The notes: generated from the sequence alone by a model not told the origin. 64,000 nucleotides of DNA from Demequina sp. NBRC 110053 (GCF_002090095.1 NZ_BBRJ01000002.1:1798817-1862816); one strand, 5' to 3'; positions 32,881-42,112 are shown, counted from the stretch's first letter. Translations and numbers: made by a program.

Positions 32881-33708
32881 ATGCATGGACCGTTCAGGAC
32901 CCTGGCCATCCTCGGTGCCGGCAACATGGCCGGCGCTCTGGGACGAGCGCTCGCGGCGAGCGACGTCGTTGAGGAGATCCGGCTCACCACCGGTGCATCG
33001 CTGCCCGCGTGGGCCGATGACTTCGATCACGTGTCGCACCGCTCGATCGCGCAAGACGCCCACGCGAACCTTGCGGCGGTCGCCGGGTCGGACGCGGTGA
33101 TCCTGGGGGTGAAGCCCCACGCGATCGCGGGGCTCGCGGGTGAGGTCGCTCCCGCGCTCGCGCCGGGTACGCTCGTGCTGAGCGTCGCCGGCGGCGTCAC
33201 GCTCGAGACGCTCACGCAGGCGCTGCCTGATCACGCCGTCGCGGTGCGCACCATGCCCAACACCCCGGTGTCGGTGGGGCGCGGCATCACGGCCGTCGCC
33301 GTGGCGGACGGCGCCCCCGAAGGTGCGTCCGAGCGCGTGCACGCGCTCCTGAGGCCCACCGGCATCGTGGAGCCGATGCGCGAGGAGCTGATCGACGGCT
33401 TCTCCGCGATCGTGGGGTCCGGTCCGGCGTACGTGTACTACGTGATCGAGGCGCTGATCGCCGCGGCCACGGAGCAGGGCATGAGTGCGGAGAGCGCGGC
33501 ACGGCTGGTGCCCGAGATGGTCGCGGGTTCCGTCGAGTACCTGCAGGCCACGGGCCGCGACGCTGGCGATCTGCGCGAGGAGGTCACCAGCCCCGGCGGG
33601 TCCACCGCCGCGGCGCTGGCGGTGCTCGAGCACGGTGGCGTGACCGATGCGCTGCGTGAGGGAGCCGCCGTCGCTGCGGCGCGCGCGGCTGAGCTGGGAC
33701 GCCGCTGA
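32881..33708 (+). CDS. proC: Pyrroline-5-carboxylate reductase
   Basis: A 275-aa cytosolic enzyme that reduces 1-pyrroline-5-carboxylate to proline with NAD(P)H. The dinucleotide-binding motif is LAILGAGNMAGAL, followed by SDAVILGVKPHAI, RTMPNTPVSVGRG and the C-terminal catalytic region REEVTSPGGSTAAALAVLE. An AGGAGA site precedes the ATG. It completes proline synthesis, which also serves as a compatible-solute route in a window with two betaine-type importers. Confidence 0.96.
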   Translation: MHGPFRTLAILGAGNMAGALGRALAASDVVEEIRLTTGASLPAWADDFDHVSHRSIAQDAHANLAAVAGSDAVILGVKPHAIAGLAGEVAPALAPGTLVLSVAGGVTLETLTQALPDHAVAVRTMPNTPVSVGRGITAVAVADGAPEGASERVHALLRPTGIVEPMREELIDGFSAIVGSGPAYVYYVIEALIAAATEQGMSAESAARLVPEMVAGSVEYLQATGRDAGDLREEVTSPGGSTAAALAVLEHGGVTDALREGAAVAAARAAELGRR

Positions 33709-34017
33709 CCCGCGTACGCGCGTGAGAGCGGGTGAACGGCTCGACAACCTTTGGTAACCGCGTTCATCGACGTGTCATCGGAGCCGCCGTGATGGCCTCT
33801 TTCATAGCACCTATCAGGCTGTTCACCTTCCACGTGGCGCGTTCACCCGTCCGTTCCCCGAGCCGTTGCCCACCCTTGGCGAAGCGCTTAGTGTTCCTCA
33901 CGGTCGGGCCCACCGGAGCCCCCGGATCGAAGGACCGACCAGCTTGTGATGGCGCGAGCGCTCCGGCGTCGGCGCCAGCCTCGCCGGACTCTCGCACGAG
34001 ACTGGACGAGGTATCCC
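33709..34017 (+). other. Intergenic region before the secreted-protein genes
   Basis: No gene of 30 codons or more looks real in this 309-bp gap. Base 33882-33889 is AAGCGCTT, a palindrome that forms the core of many LacI-family operators (context GCGAAGCGCTTAGT), so catabolite-type control of the following genes is possible. No clear terminator after proC was seen. Confidence 0.4.
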
Positions 34018-35553
34018 ATGCAGATCAGCAAGGCCCTGGCGAGCACCACGGGTGTCGCCGCCGCCGCTCTCACCCTCACCGGGTGGGGCATCACCGCAGC
34101 CGTAGGGTCTGCGGACACTCCGGCGCCCGCCCCGGCGCAGGTGTCGAGCATCGACCAGATCGACGGCCCCGCCCCGGTGCTGCTCGAGAGCGTGCACGCG
34201 CCGGGCAAGGCGATCACGATCGTGGGGCGCGATGCCGAGACGGGCGCCTGGCCCGCCGAGAATCGCAGCATCCCTTCTGACGCCGAGGAGATCCTGGACC
34301 AGGCCGTCCAGATGCACCCCGTGGCCGGCGTCGAGAACGCATACGTCCTCACGAGCATCGAGGGCGACGTGCTCGCCCGCGTCGACGGCTCCCGCGACCT
34401 TGAGGTGCGCGATCAGGATGTGGCGACCGCGTCCGCGGATCCCTTGGCTACCTGGACCGTGACCTCGAACGGCACCGCGAGCAAGATCGTCAACGCGGCT
34501 CCGTTCGACGGCGTGGAGCAGGCACTCGACCTCTACGACTGGAGCACCGTCGACGGAGCGCGCGTGGGCGTGTGGGACGACAACGACTTCGGCACCAATC
34601 AGTCGTGGCGCATCCATCCGCTCACCGCGAGCGTCGAACGCATCGGCTCTGTGGTCGCCCCAGGGGATGCTCCGGAGCTTCCAGGCACCGTGGCCGGCTC
34701 GTACGGGTGGGGCGCGAGCGTCGAGGTGAGCGACATCGCCTGGGACGCGCCCGAGTCCGAGGCCTGGCAGGCCGACGGTGAGGTCACGTTCACCGGGGCG
34801 GGGACGGGGATGTTCGGTGAGGACGTAGTGGTCGAGGCCACCTTCACGGTCGGCACCGTCGGCGACGCTGCCCCCGTCTCGCTCAATACCTACGCGGGCG
34901 TGCTGCTGCACCAGCTGCGAGGTCAGGCGCCCACGACCGTCGAACGCTCCGTGAGCGGCTCCGCCGCGACTGTGACCGCTGATGTCGAGTGGGACTGGTC
35001 TGGCGTGACCCAGCAGGACCTGGACTCGGTGGGCTCGCTCGAGGTGGCTGCAGCCGAGGGCACGGGCTTCGCCGCCACCCTCATCGTGACGATCTCCGAG
35101 CCGGCGCGCGTGGCCGTGCTTGCTGGCGCGGCCGCAGATGCTGAGGTGCGCGGCTGGAGCCTGTCCGGCACCGATCCCGTCGCGCTCACGGACGGCGACA
35201 CCGAGGCCGAGGGCTGGGGCAACTGGCGCAGCGGCGGCGCCGCGAACCGCGTCAGCCCCGACTGGGTGGCGTTCTACCTCCCCACCCCCACCCAGATCGA
35301 CCGCGTCGAGCTGGTCGAGCCCGCGGGCGCGGACAACATCGGCGCAGTGACCGTCCAGTACCGGGACGTGCATGGCGGGTGGGTCGACGTGTCGACCGGC
35401 ACCGTCGACAACTCGGGCGGACGGCTCGCGCTCGACACGACCTTCGACCCGGTCCTCGCGACCGGCGTGCGGGCCCTCATCGAGCACAAGAGCGACGCCA
35501 CGTGGATGCAGCTGTCCGAGCTGCGCGCGTGGGGTCCCGGGCTCGCCGGCTGA
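34018..35553 (+). CDS. Secreted carbohydrate-binding protein without a catalytic domain
   Basis: A 511-aa exported protein starting at ATG 34018 with a signal peptide (VAAAALTLTGWGITAAVG, then an Ala/Pro-rich spacer). Residues about 90-200 look like a ricin-type beta-trefoil (ASKIVNAAPFDG, QALDLYDWSTVDGARVGVW, NQSWRIHPL). About 205-370 hold two Ig-like group-4 modules (WDAPESEAWQADGEVTFTG; ATVTADVEWDWSGV). The last 140 residues form an F5/8 type C (discoidin) domain ending WMQLSELRAWGPG. This is the accessory array usually attached to a glycoside hydrolase, but no hydrolase domain is present. It is followed 40 nt later by a secreted phosphoesterase gene and may act with it on surface glycans. 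Confidence 0.78.
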   Translation: MQISKALASTTGVAAAALTLTGWGITAAVGSADTPAPAPAQVSSIDQIDGPAPVLLESVHAPGKAITIVGRDAETGAWPAENRSIPSDAEEILDQAVQMHPVAGVENAYVLTSIEGDVLARVDGSRDLEVRDQDVATASADPLATWTVTSNGTASKIVNAAPFDGVEQALDLYDWSTVDGARVGVWDDNDFGTNQSWRIHPLTASVERIGSVVAPGDAPELPGTVAGSYGWGASVEVSDIAWDAPESEAWQADGEVTFTGAGTGMFGEDVVVEATFTVGTVGDAAPVSLNTYAGVLLHQLRGQAPTTVERSVSGSAATVTADVEWDWSGVTQQDLDSVGSLEVAAAEGTGFAATLIVTISEPARVAVLAGAAADAEVRGWSLSGTDPVALTDGDTEAEGWGNWRSGGAANRVSPDWVAFYLPTPTQIDRVELVEPAGADNIGAVTVQYRDVHGGWVDVSTGTVDNSGGRLALDTTFDPVLATGVRALIEHKSDATWMQLSELRAWGPGLAG

Positions 35554-35593
35554 CCCGTTCACCCTCGCTGACACACTCTTGAGGAGCACCGAC

Positions 35594-38476
35594 ATGACCA
35601 GCTTCACCTCCACCCGCGCTCAGCGGGTCTGGGCCGCCAGCATCACCGGCGCGCTCATGACCGGGGTCGCCGCGGCGACGCCCGCCGTCACCCAAGCCGT
35701 GCCTGAGATCGAGCCCGCTGCGGCGACCGTCGAGGACGGATCGTCCCGGTTCACCGTGGCCGTGCTGCCGGACACGCAGTTCTACTCCCGCTACTCGGCC
35801 GCCCAGTTCGAGCCGAAGTACGGCACCGACCCCTTCGAGGTGCAGACGCGATGGATCGTCGAGCACGACGAGGAGCTGAATACGGCGTTCACGCTCCACC
35901 TCGGGGACGTCGTCGACCAGGAATGGGTGGCTGGAGAGTGGGCCGCGGCCAACCGCGCGATCTCGGCGCTCGAGGAAGGTGACGCACCGTTCTCGATCCT
36001 GCCCGGCAACCACGACGTCGCCAATCCGGGCCAGCGGGGGTCCGAGCAGAACGCCTCGAACTACCTGACGCACTTCCCGTCGAGCCGTGCCGAGGCCGGC
36101 GCGACCTGGGTCGCATCCCACCAGAACGGGTACTCCACGGCGCACGTCTTCGAGGCGGAGGGTCAGGAGTTCCTGGTGCTCGCGCTCGGATGGAACGCAC
36201 CCGCGAGCACCTGGGCGTGGGCGCAGGAGGTGCTCGACGCTCATCCGACCCTTCCCACGATCCTCACGTCGCACGCGATCGTGGACGTCGACAAGTCCAC
36301 GGGCGAGGCGACGGACACCGAGTTCGGCCAGGAGTTGTGGGACCAGCTGATCCGGTCCAACGACCAGATCTTCGTGACGCTCAACGGACACTTCCATGGC
36401 CAGACGCGCCGCACGGTGATCAACGACGCCGGCCACGAGGTGTACCAGCTCCTGCTCGACAGCCAGATGGCGGCCGACGGCGGCAACGGCATCATGGGCA
36501 TGATGGAGTTCGACCTCGATGAGGGCGTCATCGACTTCGCGACCATCTCGCCCTGGGTCACCGTCAAGGACGAGGGCGCGATCACCCCCTCGGACACGCC
36601 CGTCCTCACGGGCGAGCAGTCGGACTTCACGCTCGCCGTGAACTTCGAGGACCGCTTCGCGGACTTCGCGCCGGACTTCGGTCCCGGCGACGGATCCTTT
36701 GGCGAGCTCAACGAGCGTGCGAAGGAGATCGTGTCCGACGGCTGGGAGGGCGGAGACGGCGCGGGCTCGCTTCAGGCTCCCGGCGACCGCACAGACTATG
36801 TCGAGGTCGACGGCACGCTCGCGCACTGGCGCTTCGGCGCGGTGGACACCGGCATCCTTCCCGAGGGCGGCGTGATCCCCGACGAGACCGGCGACAACCC
36901 GATGCACCGGCTCCCGCTCGACCAGACCAACGCGCCGGACGAGCTCGACCAGGTGACGATCTCGAGGGACAACGTCTCCGCGTTCTCCTCGGACCAGGGC
37001 GCGGTCTGCTTCGCGGATGCCTCCCGGAACACCGGGGTGACCAACTACATCACCACCGACTACGAGGTGCCGGTCACGAAGGCCGCGTTCGAGGATGGCT
37101 ACACCATCGAGTCGTTCGTGTACCTCGCGGATGAGTGGAACGTCGAGGACAACCAGTGGGGCGGATGGCTCACGCGCACGGGGCGCCGCTCGACCCTGCC
37201 CATCTCGTGGGAGCGCTACGACTACGAGATGGGGCCGGCCTTCTTCTCCGTCTCCAACCTCCGCGAGTTCCAGTGGGCGACCTCCCAGGGCACGCCCTGG
37301 AGGGGAACCACGTCGCTCTGGTCAGGCGAGATCATGACGGGCAACTGGTACCACGTGGCGGCGGTCAACGACCCGCAGGCGCACACCACGATCATGTACG
37401 TCGACGGCGTGCCGGTGCTGCGCAACGCGGTGAACCACGACGGCATGACCTTCAATGACGGGTACCCGTGGGCCCTCGGCACGGTGTTCAACCACGACGA
37501 GGCGAGCAACGGGTGGAACGGCTGCGTGGGCGAGACCCGCATCGTCGATCATGCCCTCGACCCGAGCGAGTTCCTGATTCAGCGGCCTGACATCGATGCT
37601 GGCGGCGCGAACCTCAGCCTGACCGATGCGCCGGCAGGGGAGCTGGCGCCGGGATCGAAGGTCTCGTCGCTCCACGGCACCGGCTACGCAGGCGCGCAGG
37701 TGCGGGTCTCGAATGGTGACGTCGTGGTCGCGACGACCACGGTCGACGAGGGAGGCACGTGGTCCGCCGACTTCGACGAGGCCATCGCTGCGCCCGGGTC
37801 GCACCGCCTGTCGGTGGTGCAGTCGATCGGCACCCGTGACGGAGCGCCCGCCGCGGTGGAGTTCTCCATCCAGGCCAGCCCGAGCAGCGAGTTCGTCGAC
37901 GTCTCCGGCGACGAGTCGTCCCCGCTGTTCAACGAGCACCACGCGGCGATCGCGTGGATGGCCGAGCGCGGCATCTCGACCGGGTGGGAGGACGGCACGT
38001 TCCGGCCCTACTCGCACGCCACGCGTGACGCCATCGCTGCGTTTCTCTACCGTGCGGCGGGCGAGCCATCGGTCGAGGACGAGGATGCCGCACTCGCGGC
38101 GTTCGCCGATGTCTCCGCGGATCCGCGTGATGGATCCTTCAACGAGCACCACACCGCAATCGCGTGGATGGCCGAGGCCGGCATCACGACGGGTTGGGAG
38201 GACGGCACGTTCCGGCCCTTCCAGCCGGTCACCCGCGACGCGATCGCGGCCTTCCTCCACCGTGCGGCGGGCGAGCCGTCGATTGAGGACGAGGACGCTG
38301 CGCTCGCGGCGTTCACGGATGTCCCCGCCACGGTCGAGCACCGCTCGGCGGTCGCGTGGATGGTCGAGGCCGGCATCACGACGGGTTGGGAGGACGGCAC
38401 GTTCCGGCCGTTCCAGCCCGTGACCCGCGACGCGATCGCGGCGTTCCTGCGGCGCGCCAGCACCGACGGCGCTTGA
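35594..38476 (+). CDS. Secreted metallophosphoesterase with LamG and SLH-like repeats
   Basis: A 960-aa exported protein. The signal peptide covers about residues 1-36 (WAASITGALMTGVAAATPA). Residues about 52-330 are a calcineurin-like phosphoesterase with VAVLPDTQFY, LHLGDVVDQEW, LPGNHDVAN, TSHAIVD and NGHFHGQ, all the metal-binding boxes. Residues about 495-660 form a LamG/concanavalin-like domain (YTIESFVYLADEW, GNWYHVAAVND, GWNGCVGETRI). A short Ig-like strand region follows. Residues 780-960 carry three SLH-like repeats with TGWEDGTFRPF. The order suggests a wall-associated enzyme; the phosphoester substrate is unknown. Confidence 0.87.
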   Translation: MTSFTSTRAQRVWAASITGALMTGVAAATPAVTQAVPEIEPAAATVEDGSSRFTVAVLPDTQFYSRYSAAQFEPKYGTDPFEVQTRWIVEHDEELNTAFTLHLGDVVDQEWVAGEWAAANRAISALEEGDAPFSILPGNHDVANPGQRGSEQNASNYLTHFPSSRAEAGATWVASHQNGYSTAHVFEAEGQEFLVLALGWNAPASTWAWAQEVLDAHPTLPTILTSHAIVDVDKSTGEATDTEFGQELWDQLIRSNDQIFVTLNGHFHGQTRRTVINDAGHEVYQLLLDSQMAADGGNGIMGMMEFDLDEGVIDFATISPWVTVKDEGAITPSDTPVLTGEQSDFTLAVNFEDRFADFAPDFGPGDGSFGELNERAKEIVSDGWEGGDGAGSLQAPGDRTDYVEVDGTLAHWRFGAVDTGILPEGGVIPDETGDNPMHRLPLDQTNAPDELDQVTISRDNVSAFSSDQGAVCFADASRNTGVTNYITTDYEVPVTKAAFEDGYTIESFVYLADEWNVEDNQWGGWLTRTGRRSTLPISWERYDYEMGPAFFSVSNLREFQWATSQGTPWRGTTSLWSGEIMTGNWYHVAAVNDPQAHTTIMYVDGVPVLRNAVNHDGMTFNDGYPWALGTVFNHDEASNGWNGCVGETRIVDHALDPSEFLIQRPDIDAGGANLSLTDAPAGELAPGSKVSSLHGTGYAGAQVRVSNGDVVVATTTVDEGGTWSADFDEAIAAPGSHRLSVVQSIGTRDGAPAAVEFSIQASPSSEFVDVSGDESSPLFNEHHAAIAWMAERGISTGWEDGTFRPYSHATRDAIAAFLYRAAGEPSVEDEDAALAAFADVSADPRDGSFNEHHTAIAWMAEAGITTGWEDGTFRPFQPVTRDAIAAFLHRAAGEPSIEDEDAALAAFTDVPATVEHRSAVAWMVEAGITTGWEDGTFRPFQPVTRDAIAAFLRRASTDGA
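37931..38473 (+). repeat. Three SLH-like repeats at the C-terminus of the phosphoesterase
   Basis: The units begin near 37931, 38141 and 38337. Each encodes IAWM or VAWM, a GI(S/T)TGWEDGTFRP stretch and a TRDAIAAFL helix, followed in the first two units by RAAGEPS(V/I)EDEDAALAAF. The second and third are nearly identical at DNA level over GGCATCACGACGGGTTGGGA and the following bases. They probably bind the cell wall. Confidence 0.85.
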
Positions 38477-38496
38477 CGCCCGGCTCTCCCCATCAC

Positions 38497-38534
38497 CGGC
38501 GGCGCCGGTCCCGTCCGCGGGGCCGGCGCCGCCG
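38497..38534 (+). terminator. Terminator of the secreted-protein pair
   Basis: A perfect 12-bp stem (CGGCGGCGCCGG / CCGGCGCCGCCG) with a 14-nt loop lies 20 nt after the phosphoesterase stop codon. Confidence 0.8.
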
Positions 38535-38658
38535 TCGTCCCCAGCACGCGCGCGGCTCGAGCGTGTCCCCAGATCGCGCGACGGCGAGCCCGTGCGGTCC
38601 GTGCACGGCTCGATGCTGAGTGGCAGTCGCAGACAGCGGCGGTAGTCGAGGAGGAGAC

Positions 38659-39165
38659 ATGAACGACCTGACAGTGACCGTGACCGGGTGGGTCGCGACC
38701 GATCCCGTGCTGCACAGCCTGGGCGAGAACAAGGGCAAGGTATGCGCCTTCCGCATGGGCCACACTCCCCGGTACCGCGACGGCGACGGGATCTGGAGGG
38801 ACGGCGACACCGAGTGGCTGGCGATACGCGTCTTCCGTGCCGGCTCCCAGAACGTGGGGGAGTCGATCCACAAGGGACAGCCCGTGGTGGTCCACGGCCG
38901 GCTGCGCAGCAACATCTGGACCACGAACGACGGCGTGGAGCGCACCGAGCTTCAGCTGGATGCGAGCGCGGTGGGCCACGACCTGACGAAGGGCACGGCG
39001 CGGTTCACGCGCCAGGTCGAATCCGCGAGCGCCACGAGCCGCGGCGAGGACGAGGATCCGGCAGTCGTGGAGGCGGACGAGGACCAGGACGCGGTGGACG
39101 GTGCTGACGCCGAGCCCCGAGCCGAGGACGCGGAGGACGGCGACCGCGCCGCCGTCCTCGCCTGA
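38659..39165 (+). CDS. ssb: Single-stranded DNA-binding protein (secondary paralogue)
   Basis: A 168-aa OB-fold protein. GAGGAGGAGAC precedes the ATG at 38659. The OB fold covers residues 1-110 (LTVTVTGWVATDPVLH, FRMGHTPRYRDGDGIW, WLAIRVFRAGSQNVGESIHKG, VVVHGRLRS). The tail is acidic, but the standard C-terminal tip (DDDxPF) that recruits partner proteins is missing; the chain ends in DRAAVLA. That suggests a second SSB rather than the replicative one. A terminator follows and ettA starts 140 nt downstream. Confidence 0.9.
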   Translation: MNDLTVTVTGWVATDPVLHSLGENKGKVCAFRMGHTPRYRDGDGIWRDGDTEWLAIRVFRAGSQNVGESIHKGQPVVVHGRLRSNIWTTNDGVERTELQLDASAVGHDLTKGTARFTRQVESASATSRGEDEDPAVVEADEDQDAVDGADAEPRAEDAEDGDRAAVLA

Positions 39166-39170
39166 GACCC

Positions 39171-39207
39171 GTCCCGCGCGCCGCACCCCCTCTGCGGCGT
39201 GCGGGAC
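39171..39207 (+). terminator. Terminator after ssb
   Basis: A 15-bp stem with one mismatch (GTCCCGCGCGCCGCA / TGCGGCGTGCGGGAC) and a 7-nt loop starts 6 nt after the ssb stop. Confidence 0.8.
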
Positions 39208-39305
39208 GCTCGGGGCGCGCCGCGCCGGGCTCCTGCGACCGCGTAGGCTTGAGGACAACTGTTCAGGCGCATCGGCGCCGCACCCCTCGACCTCACGGAG
39301 CAGCA

Positions 39306-40988
39306 GTGGCTGAGTTCATCTACACGATGCAGAAGGCGCGCAAGGCGCACGGCGACAAGGTCATCCTCGATGACGTGACGATGGCGTTCTACCCCGGCGC
39401 GAAGATCGGTGTGGTGGGACCCAACGGCGCGGGAAAGTCGACCATCCTGAAGATCATGGCGGGTCTCGAGGAGCCCTCGAACGGCGAGGCGCGCCTGAGC
39501 CCCGGCTACACCGTCGGCATCCTGCTGCAGGAGCCTCCGCTCAACGAGGACAAGACGGTGCTCGGCAACGTCGAGGAGGGCGTGGCGGAGATCAAGGGCA
39601 AGCTCGACCGCTTCAACGCGATCTCCGAGGAGATGGCCAACCCCGACGCGGACTACGACGCGCTGCTCGCGGAGATGGGCCAGCTCCAGGAGGAGCTCGA
39701 CCACGCGGATGCCTGGGACCTCGACAGCCAGTTGGAGCAGGCGATGGACGCTCTGCGCTGCCCGCCGGCCGACGCCGACGTCTCGGTCCTGTCGGGCGGC
39801 GAGCGCCGCCGCGTGGCGCTGTGCAAGCTGCTGCTCGAGAAGCCCGACCTGCTGCTGCTGGACGAGCCCACCAACCACCTCGATGCCGAGTCGGTGCTGT
39901 GGCTCGAGCAGCACCTCGCCAAGTACCCCGGCGCCGTCATGGCGGTCACCCACGACCGCTACTTCCTCGACCACGTGGCGCAGTGGATCTGCGAGGTCGA
40001 CCGCGGACGCCTCTACCCCTACGAGGGCAACTACTCGACCTATCTCGAGAAGAAGCAGGAGCGCCTGCAGGTCCAGGGCAAGAAGGACGCGAAGCTCTCC
40101 AAGCGTCTCAAGGAGGAGCTCGAGTGGGTGCGCTCCAACGCCAAGGGCCGTCAGACCAAGTCGAAGGCCCGCCTCGCGCGCTACGAGGAGATGGCGGCCG
40201 AGGCGGAGAAGACCAGGAAGCTCGACTTCGAGGAGATCCAGATCCCGCCGGGCCCGCGCCTGGGCAACGTCGTGATCGAGGCGAAGGACCTGAAGAAGGG
40301 GTTCGGCGACCGCACGCTCATCGACGGGCTGTCCTTCTCCCTGCCGCGCAACGGCATCGTCGGCGTCATCGGCCCCAACGGCGTGGGCAAGACCACGCTG
40401 TTCAAGACCATCGTGGGCCTCGAGCCGCTCGACGGTGGCGACCTCAAGGTGGGCGAGACCGTCTCGATCTCGTACGTCGACCAGTCGCGCGGCGGGATCG
40501 ACCCCAAGAAGTCGCTGTGGGAGGTCGTCTCTGACGGCCTGGACTACATCAATGTCGGCAAGGTCGAGATGCCCTCGCGCGCGTACATCTCGGCGTTCGG
40601 GTTCAAGGGACCCGATCAGCAGAAGCCCGCCGGCGTGCTGTCGGGAGGCGAGCGCAACCGTCTCAACCTCGCGCTCACGCTCAAGGAGGGCGGCAACGTG
40701 CTGCTGCTGGACGAGCCCACCAACGACCTCGACGTCGAGACGCTGGGCTCGCTCGAGAACGCGCTGCTCGAGTTCCCGGGGTGCGCCGTGGTGGTGAGCC
40801 ACGATCGGTGGTTCCTCGACCGTGTCGCCACGCACATCCTCGCCTACGAGGGCACCGAGGAGAATCCTGCGAACTGGTACTGGTTCGAGGGCAACTTCGA
40901 GGCCTACGAGCAGAACAAGGTCGAGCGCCTGGGCGCGGACGCCGCGCGGCCGCACCGCGTGACGTACCGCAAGCTCACCCGGGACTGA
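39306..40988 (+). CDS. ettA: Energy-dependent translational throttle EttA (ABC-F ATPase)
   Basis: A 560-aa soluble ABC-F protein that binds the ribosomal E site and gates elongation according to the ATP/ADP state. The GTG start at 39306 (VAEFIYTMQKARKAHGDK) matches the family N-terminus and follows GGAGCA. Domain 1 has GPNGAGKST, LSGGERRRVALCKLLL and LLLLDEPTNHLD. The linker carries the P-site tRNA-interaction helices (YEGNYSTYLEKKQERL, ELEWVRSNAKGRQTKSKAR). Domain 2 has GPNGVGKTT, LSGGERNRLNLAL and LLLLDEPTNDLD. The length equals that of E. coli EttA within a few residues. Confidence 0.97.
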   Translation: MAEFIYTMQKARKAHGDKVILDDVTMAFYPGAKIGVVGPNGAGKSTILKIMAGLEEPSNGEARLSPGYTVGILLQEPPLNEDKTVLGNVEEGVAEIKGKLDRFNAISEEMANPDADYDALLAEMGQLQEELDHADAWDLDSQLEQAMDALRCPPADADVSVLSGGERRRVALCKLLLEKPDLLLLDEPTNHLDAESVLWLEQHLAKYPGAVMAVTHDRYFLDHVAQWICEVDRGRLYPYEGNYSTYLEKKQERLQVQGKKDAKLSKRLKEELEWVRSNAKGRQTKSKARLARYEEMAAEAEKTRKLDFEEIQIPPGPRLGNVVIEAKDLKKGFGDRTLIDGLSFSLPRNGIVGVIGPNGVGKTTLFKTIVGLEPLDGGDLKVGETVSISYVDQSRGGIDPKKSLWEVVSDGLDYINVGKVEMPSRAYISAFGFKGPDQQKPAGVLSGGERNRLNLALTLKEGGNVLLLDEPTNDLDVETLGSLENALLEFPGCAVVVSHDRWFLDRVATHILAYEGTEENPANWYWFEGNFEAYEQNKVERLGADAARPHRVTYRKLTRD

Positions 40989-41062
40989 CTCTCGCGTGCC
41001 GCGGGTGCTGAGGAGGCGTCCCGCGGAGGTGGTCTGCACCGCACGCGCGCTAGCGTGACGCC

Positions 41063-41530
41063 ATGAGCCGCATCCACGTCCCCGTCACCGTCCGCTGGTC
41101 CGACCTCGACGCTTACGGCCACGTCAACAACGTCCAGCTGCTGCGCCTGCTCGAGGAGGCGCGCATCCGGGTGTTCTGGGCGAGCTCCAGTCCCGACGCC
41201 CCGAGCACGGCAGTGGTCGAGGCGGGACCGGACGCGGCGACGACGACCCTGATCGCATCGCAGCGCATAGACTACCTCGCGCCCGTCCCGTTCCACCGGG
41301 AGCCGCTCGACGTGCAGCTGTGGATCGGCTCGATGGGCGGCGCGAGCCTCGACATCTGCTACGAGATCCGCTCGCCGGCGGGCGAGGAGCCTCCGTCCGT
41401 CTATGCGCGCGCCGCGACGACTCTCGTCCTGATCGACACCGCGACCCAGCGTCCGCGGCGCCTGACCGAGGCGGAGCGCGCCGCGTGGCGCCCCCACCTC
41501 GACGACCCGGTCGACTTCCGCAGGCGATGA
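41063..41530 (+). CDS. Acyl-CoA thioesterase, 4HBT hot-dog fold
   Basis: A 155-aa single hot-dog domain. The N-terminal VRWSDLDAYGHVNNVQLLRLLEEAR has the catalytic Asp and the GHVNN loop of the 4-hydroxybenzoyl-CoA/YbgC-like thioesterases. The second half has PFHREPLDVQLWIGSMGGAS. It probably cleaves acyl-CoA thioesters; chain length preference cannot be read. It follows ettA by 74 nt in the same direction. Confidence 0.9.
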   Translation: MSRIHVPVTVRWSDLDAYGHVNNVQLLRLLEEARIRVFWASSSPDAPSTAVVEAGPDAATTTLIASQRIDYLAPVPFHREPLDVQLWIGSMGGASLDICYEIRSPAGEEPPSVYARAATTLVLIDTATQRPRRLTEAERAAWRPHLDDPVDFRRR

Positions 41531-41579
41531 AGCGAGACCACGCACGGTCGCCCCAGGTTCGGGCTCTACGTGTGGGCGG

Positions 41580-41927
41580 TCAGCCGGACGCTCTGCCGAG
41601 CAGGTGCTCCCATTCCTGGACAAGGACGCCACTCTCATCGATCTTGAAGACATCGACCGAGATTCGGCCCTCTTCGTCGATGAGCTCGGTGGCCACCAGG
41701 CCTTCCGAGCCACGCCGCACGTGGCTGACGACGAAGTCGCTCGCTCCGCCGTCGCGGTATGCAGCCATGAGCCGGTCAATGTAGGCCTGTGCGCCCACAA
41801 CACGCGACTCTTCACGGTCGATGACGGTCCAGATCACATCGGGATGCAACAGCATCCGCAGTCTCTTCCAATCACGACGGCGCTCGGCGTCGAAGAGGCT
41901 CTCGAGGGTGTCGGGAAGGTGTTCCAT
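41580..41927 (-). CDS. NTF2-like (SnoaL-type) small protein
   Basis: A 115-aa cone-shaped alpha+beta-barrel family protein, recognised by the N-terminal helices (LFDAERRRDWKRLRMLLHPD), VIWTVIDREESRVVGAQAYID and the closing strand GVLVQEWEHLLG. Such proteins are isomerases, cyclases or binding partners; no catalytic residues stand out. It is convergent with the thioesterase gene and isolated from other minus-strand genes by a 237-nt gap. Confidence 0.75.
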   Translation of the reverse strand: MEHLPDTLESLFDAERRRDWKRLRMLLHPDVIWTVIDREESRVVGAQAYIDRLMAAYRDGGASDFVVSHVRRGSEGLVATELIDEEGRISVDVFKIDESGVLVQEWEHLLGRASG

Positions 41928-42112
41928 ATCGCTACTGTGCCTGACCCGGTCCTGGTGCGTCTCCCCCTGGGGTCAGGATGACTGCAGGCGCTCACCTGGT
42001 GCGCTTCGTCCTGAGACGTCCTGACAGCACGCCGCGCGGGTCCGGGACCGTCACAGGTCTCCTCATCCGAGCCCGAGGGGGGCGGGGAACTGAGTGTCGC
42101 GTGGCCGGACGC

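Noticed and set aside
34018-35553. Start of the secreted protein at 33946
   Set aside because: The extra 24 residues (Arg-rich) do not resemble a signal peptide; the ATG at 34018 gives a normal one.
38952-41039. A 695-codon open frame on the minus strand opposite ssb and ettA
   Set aside because: It lies antisense to the well-supported EttA gene; long antisense frames are expected at 70% GC, and the translation is an unstructured Arg/Val/Leu/Asp-rich chain.
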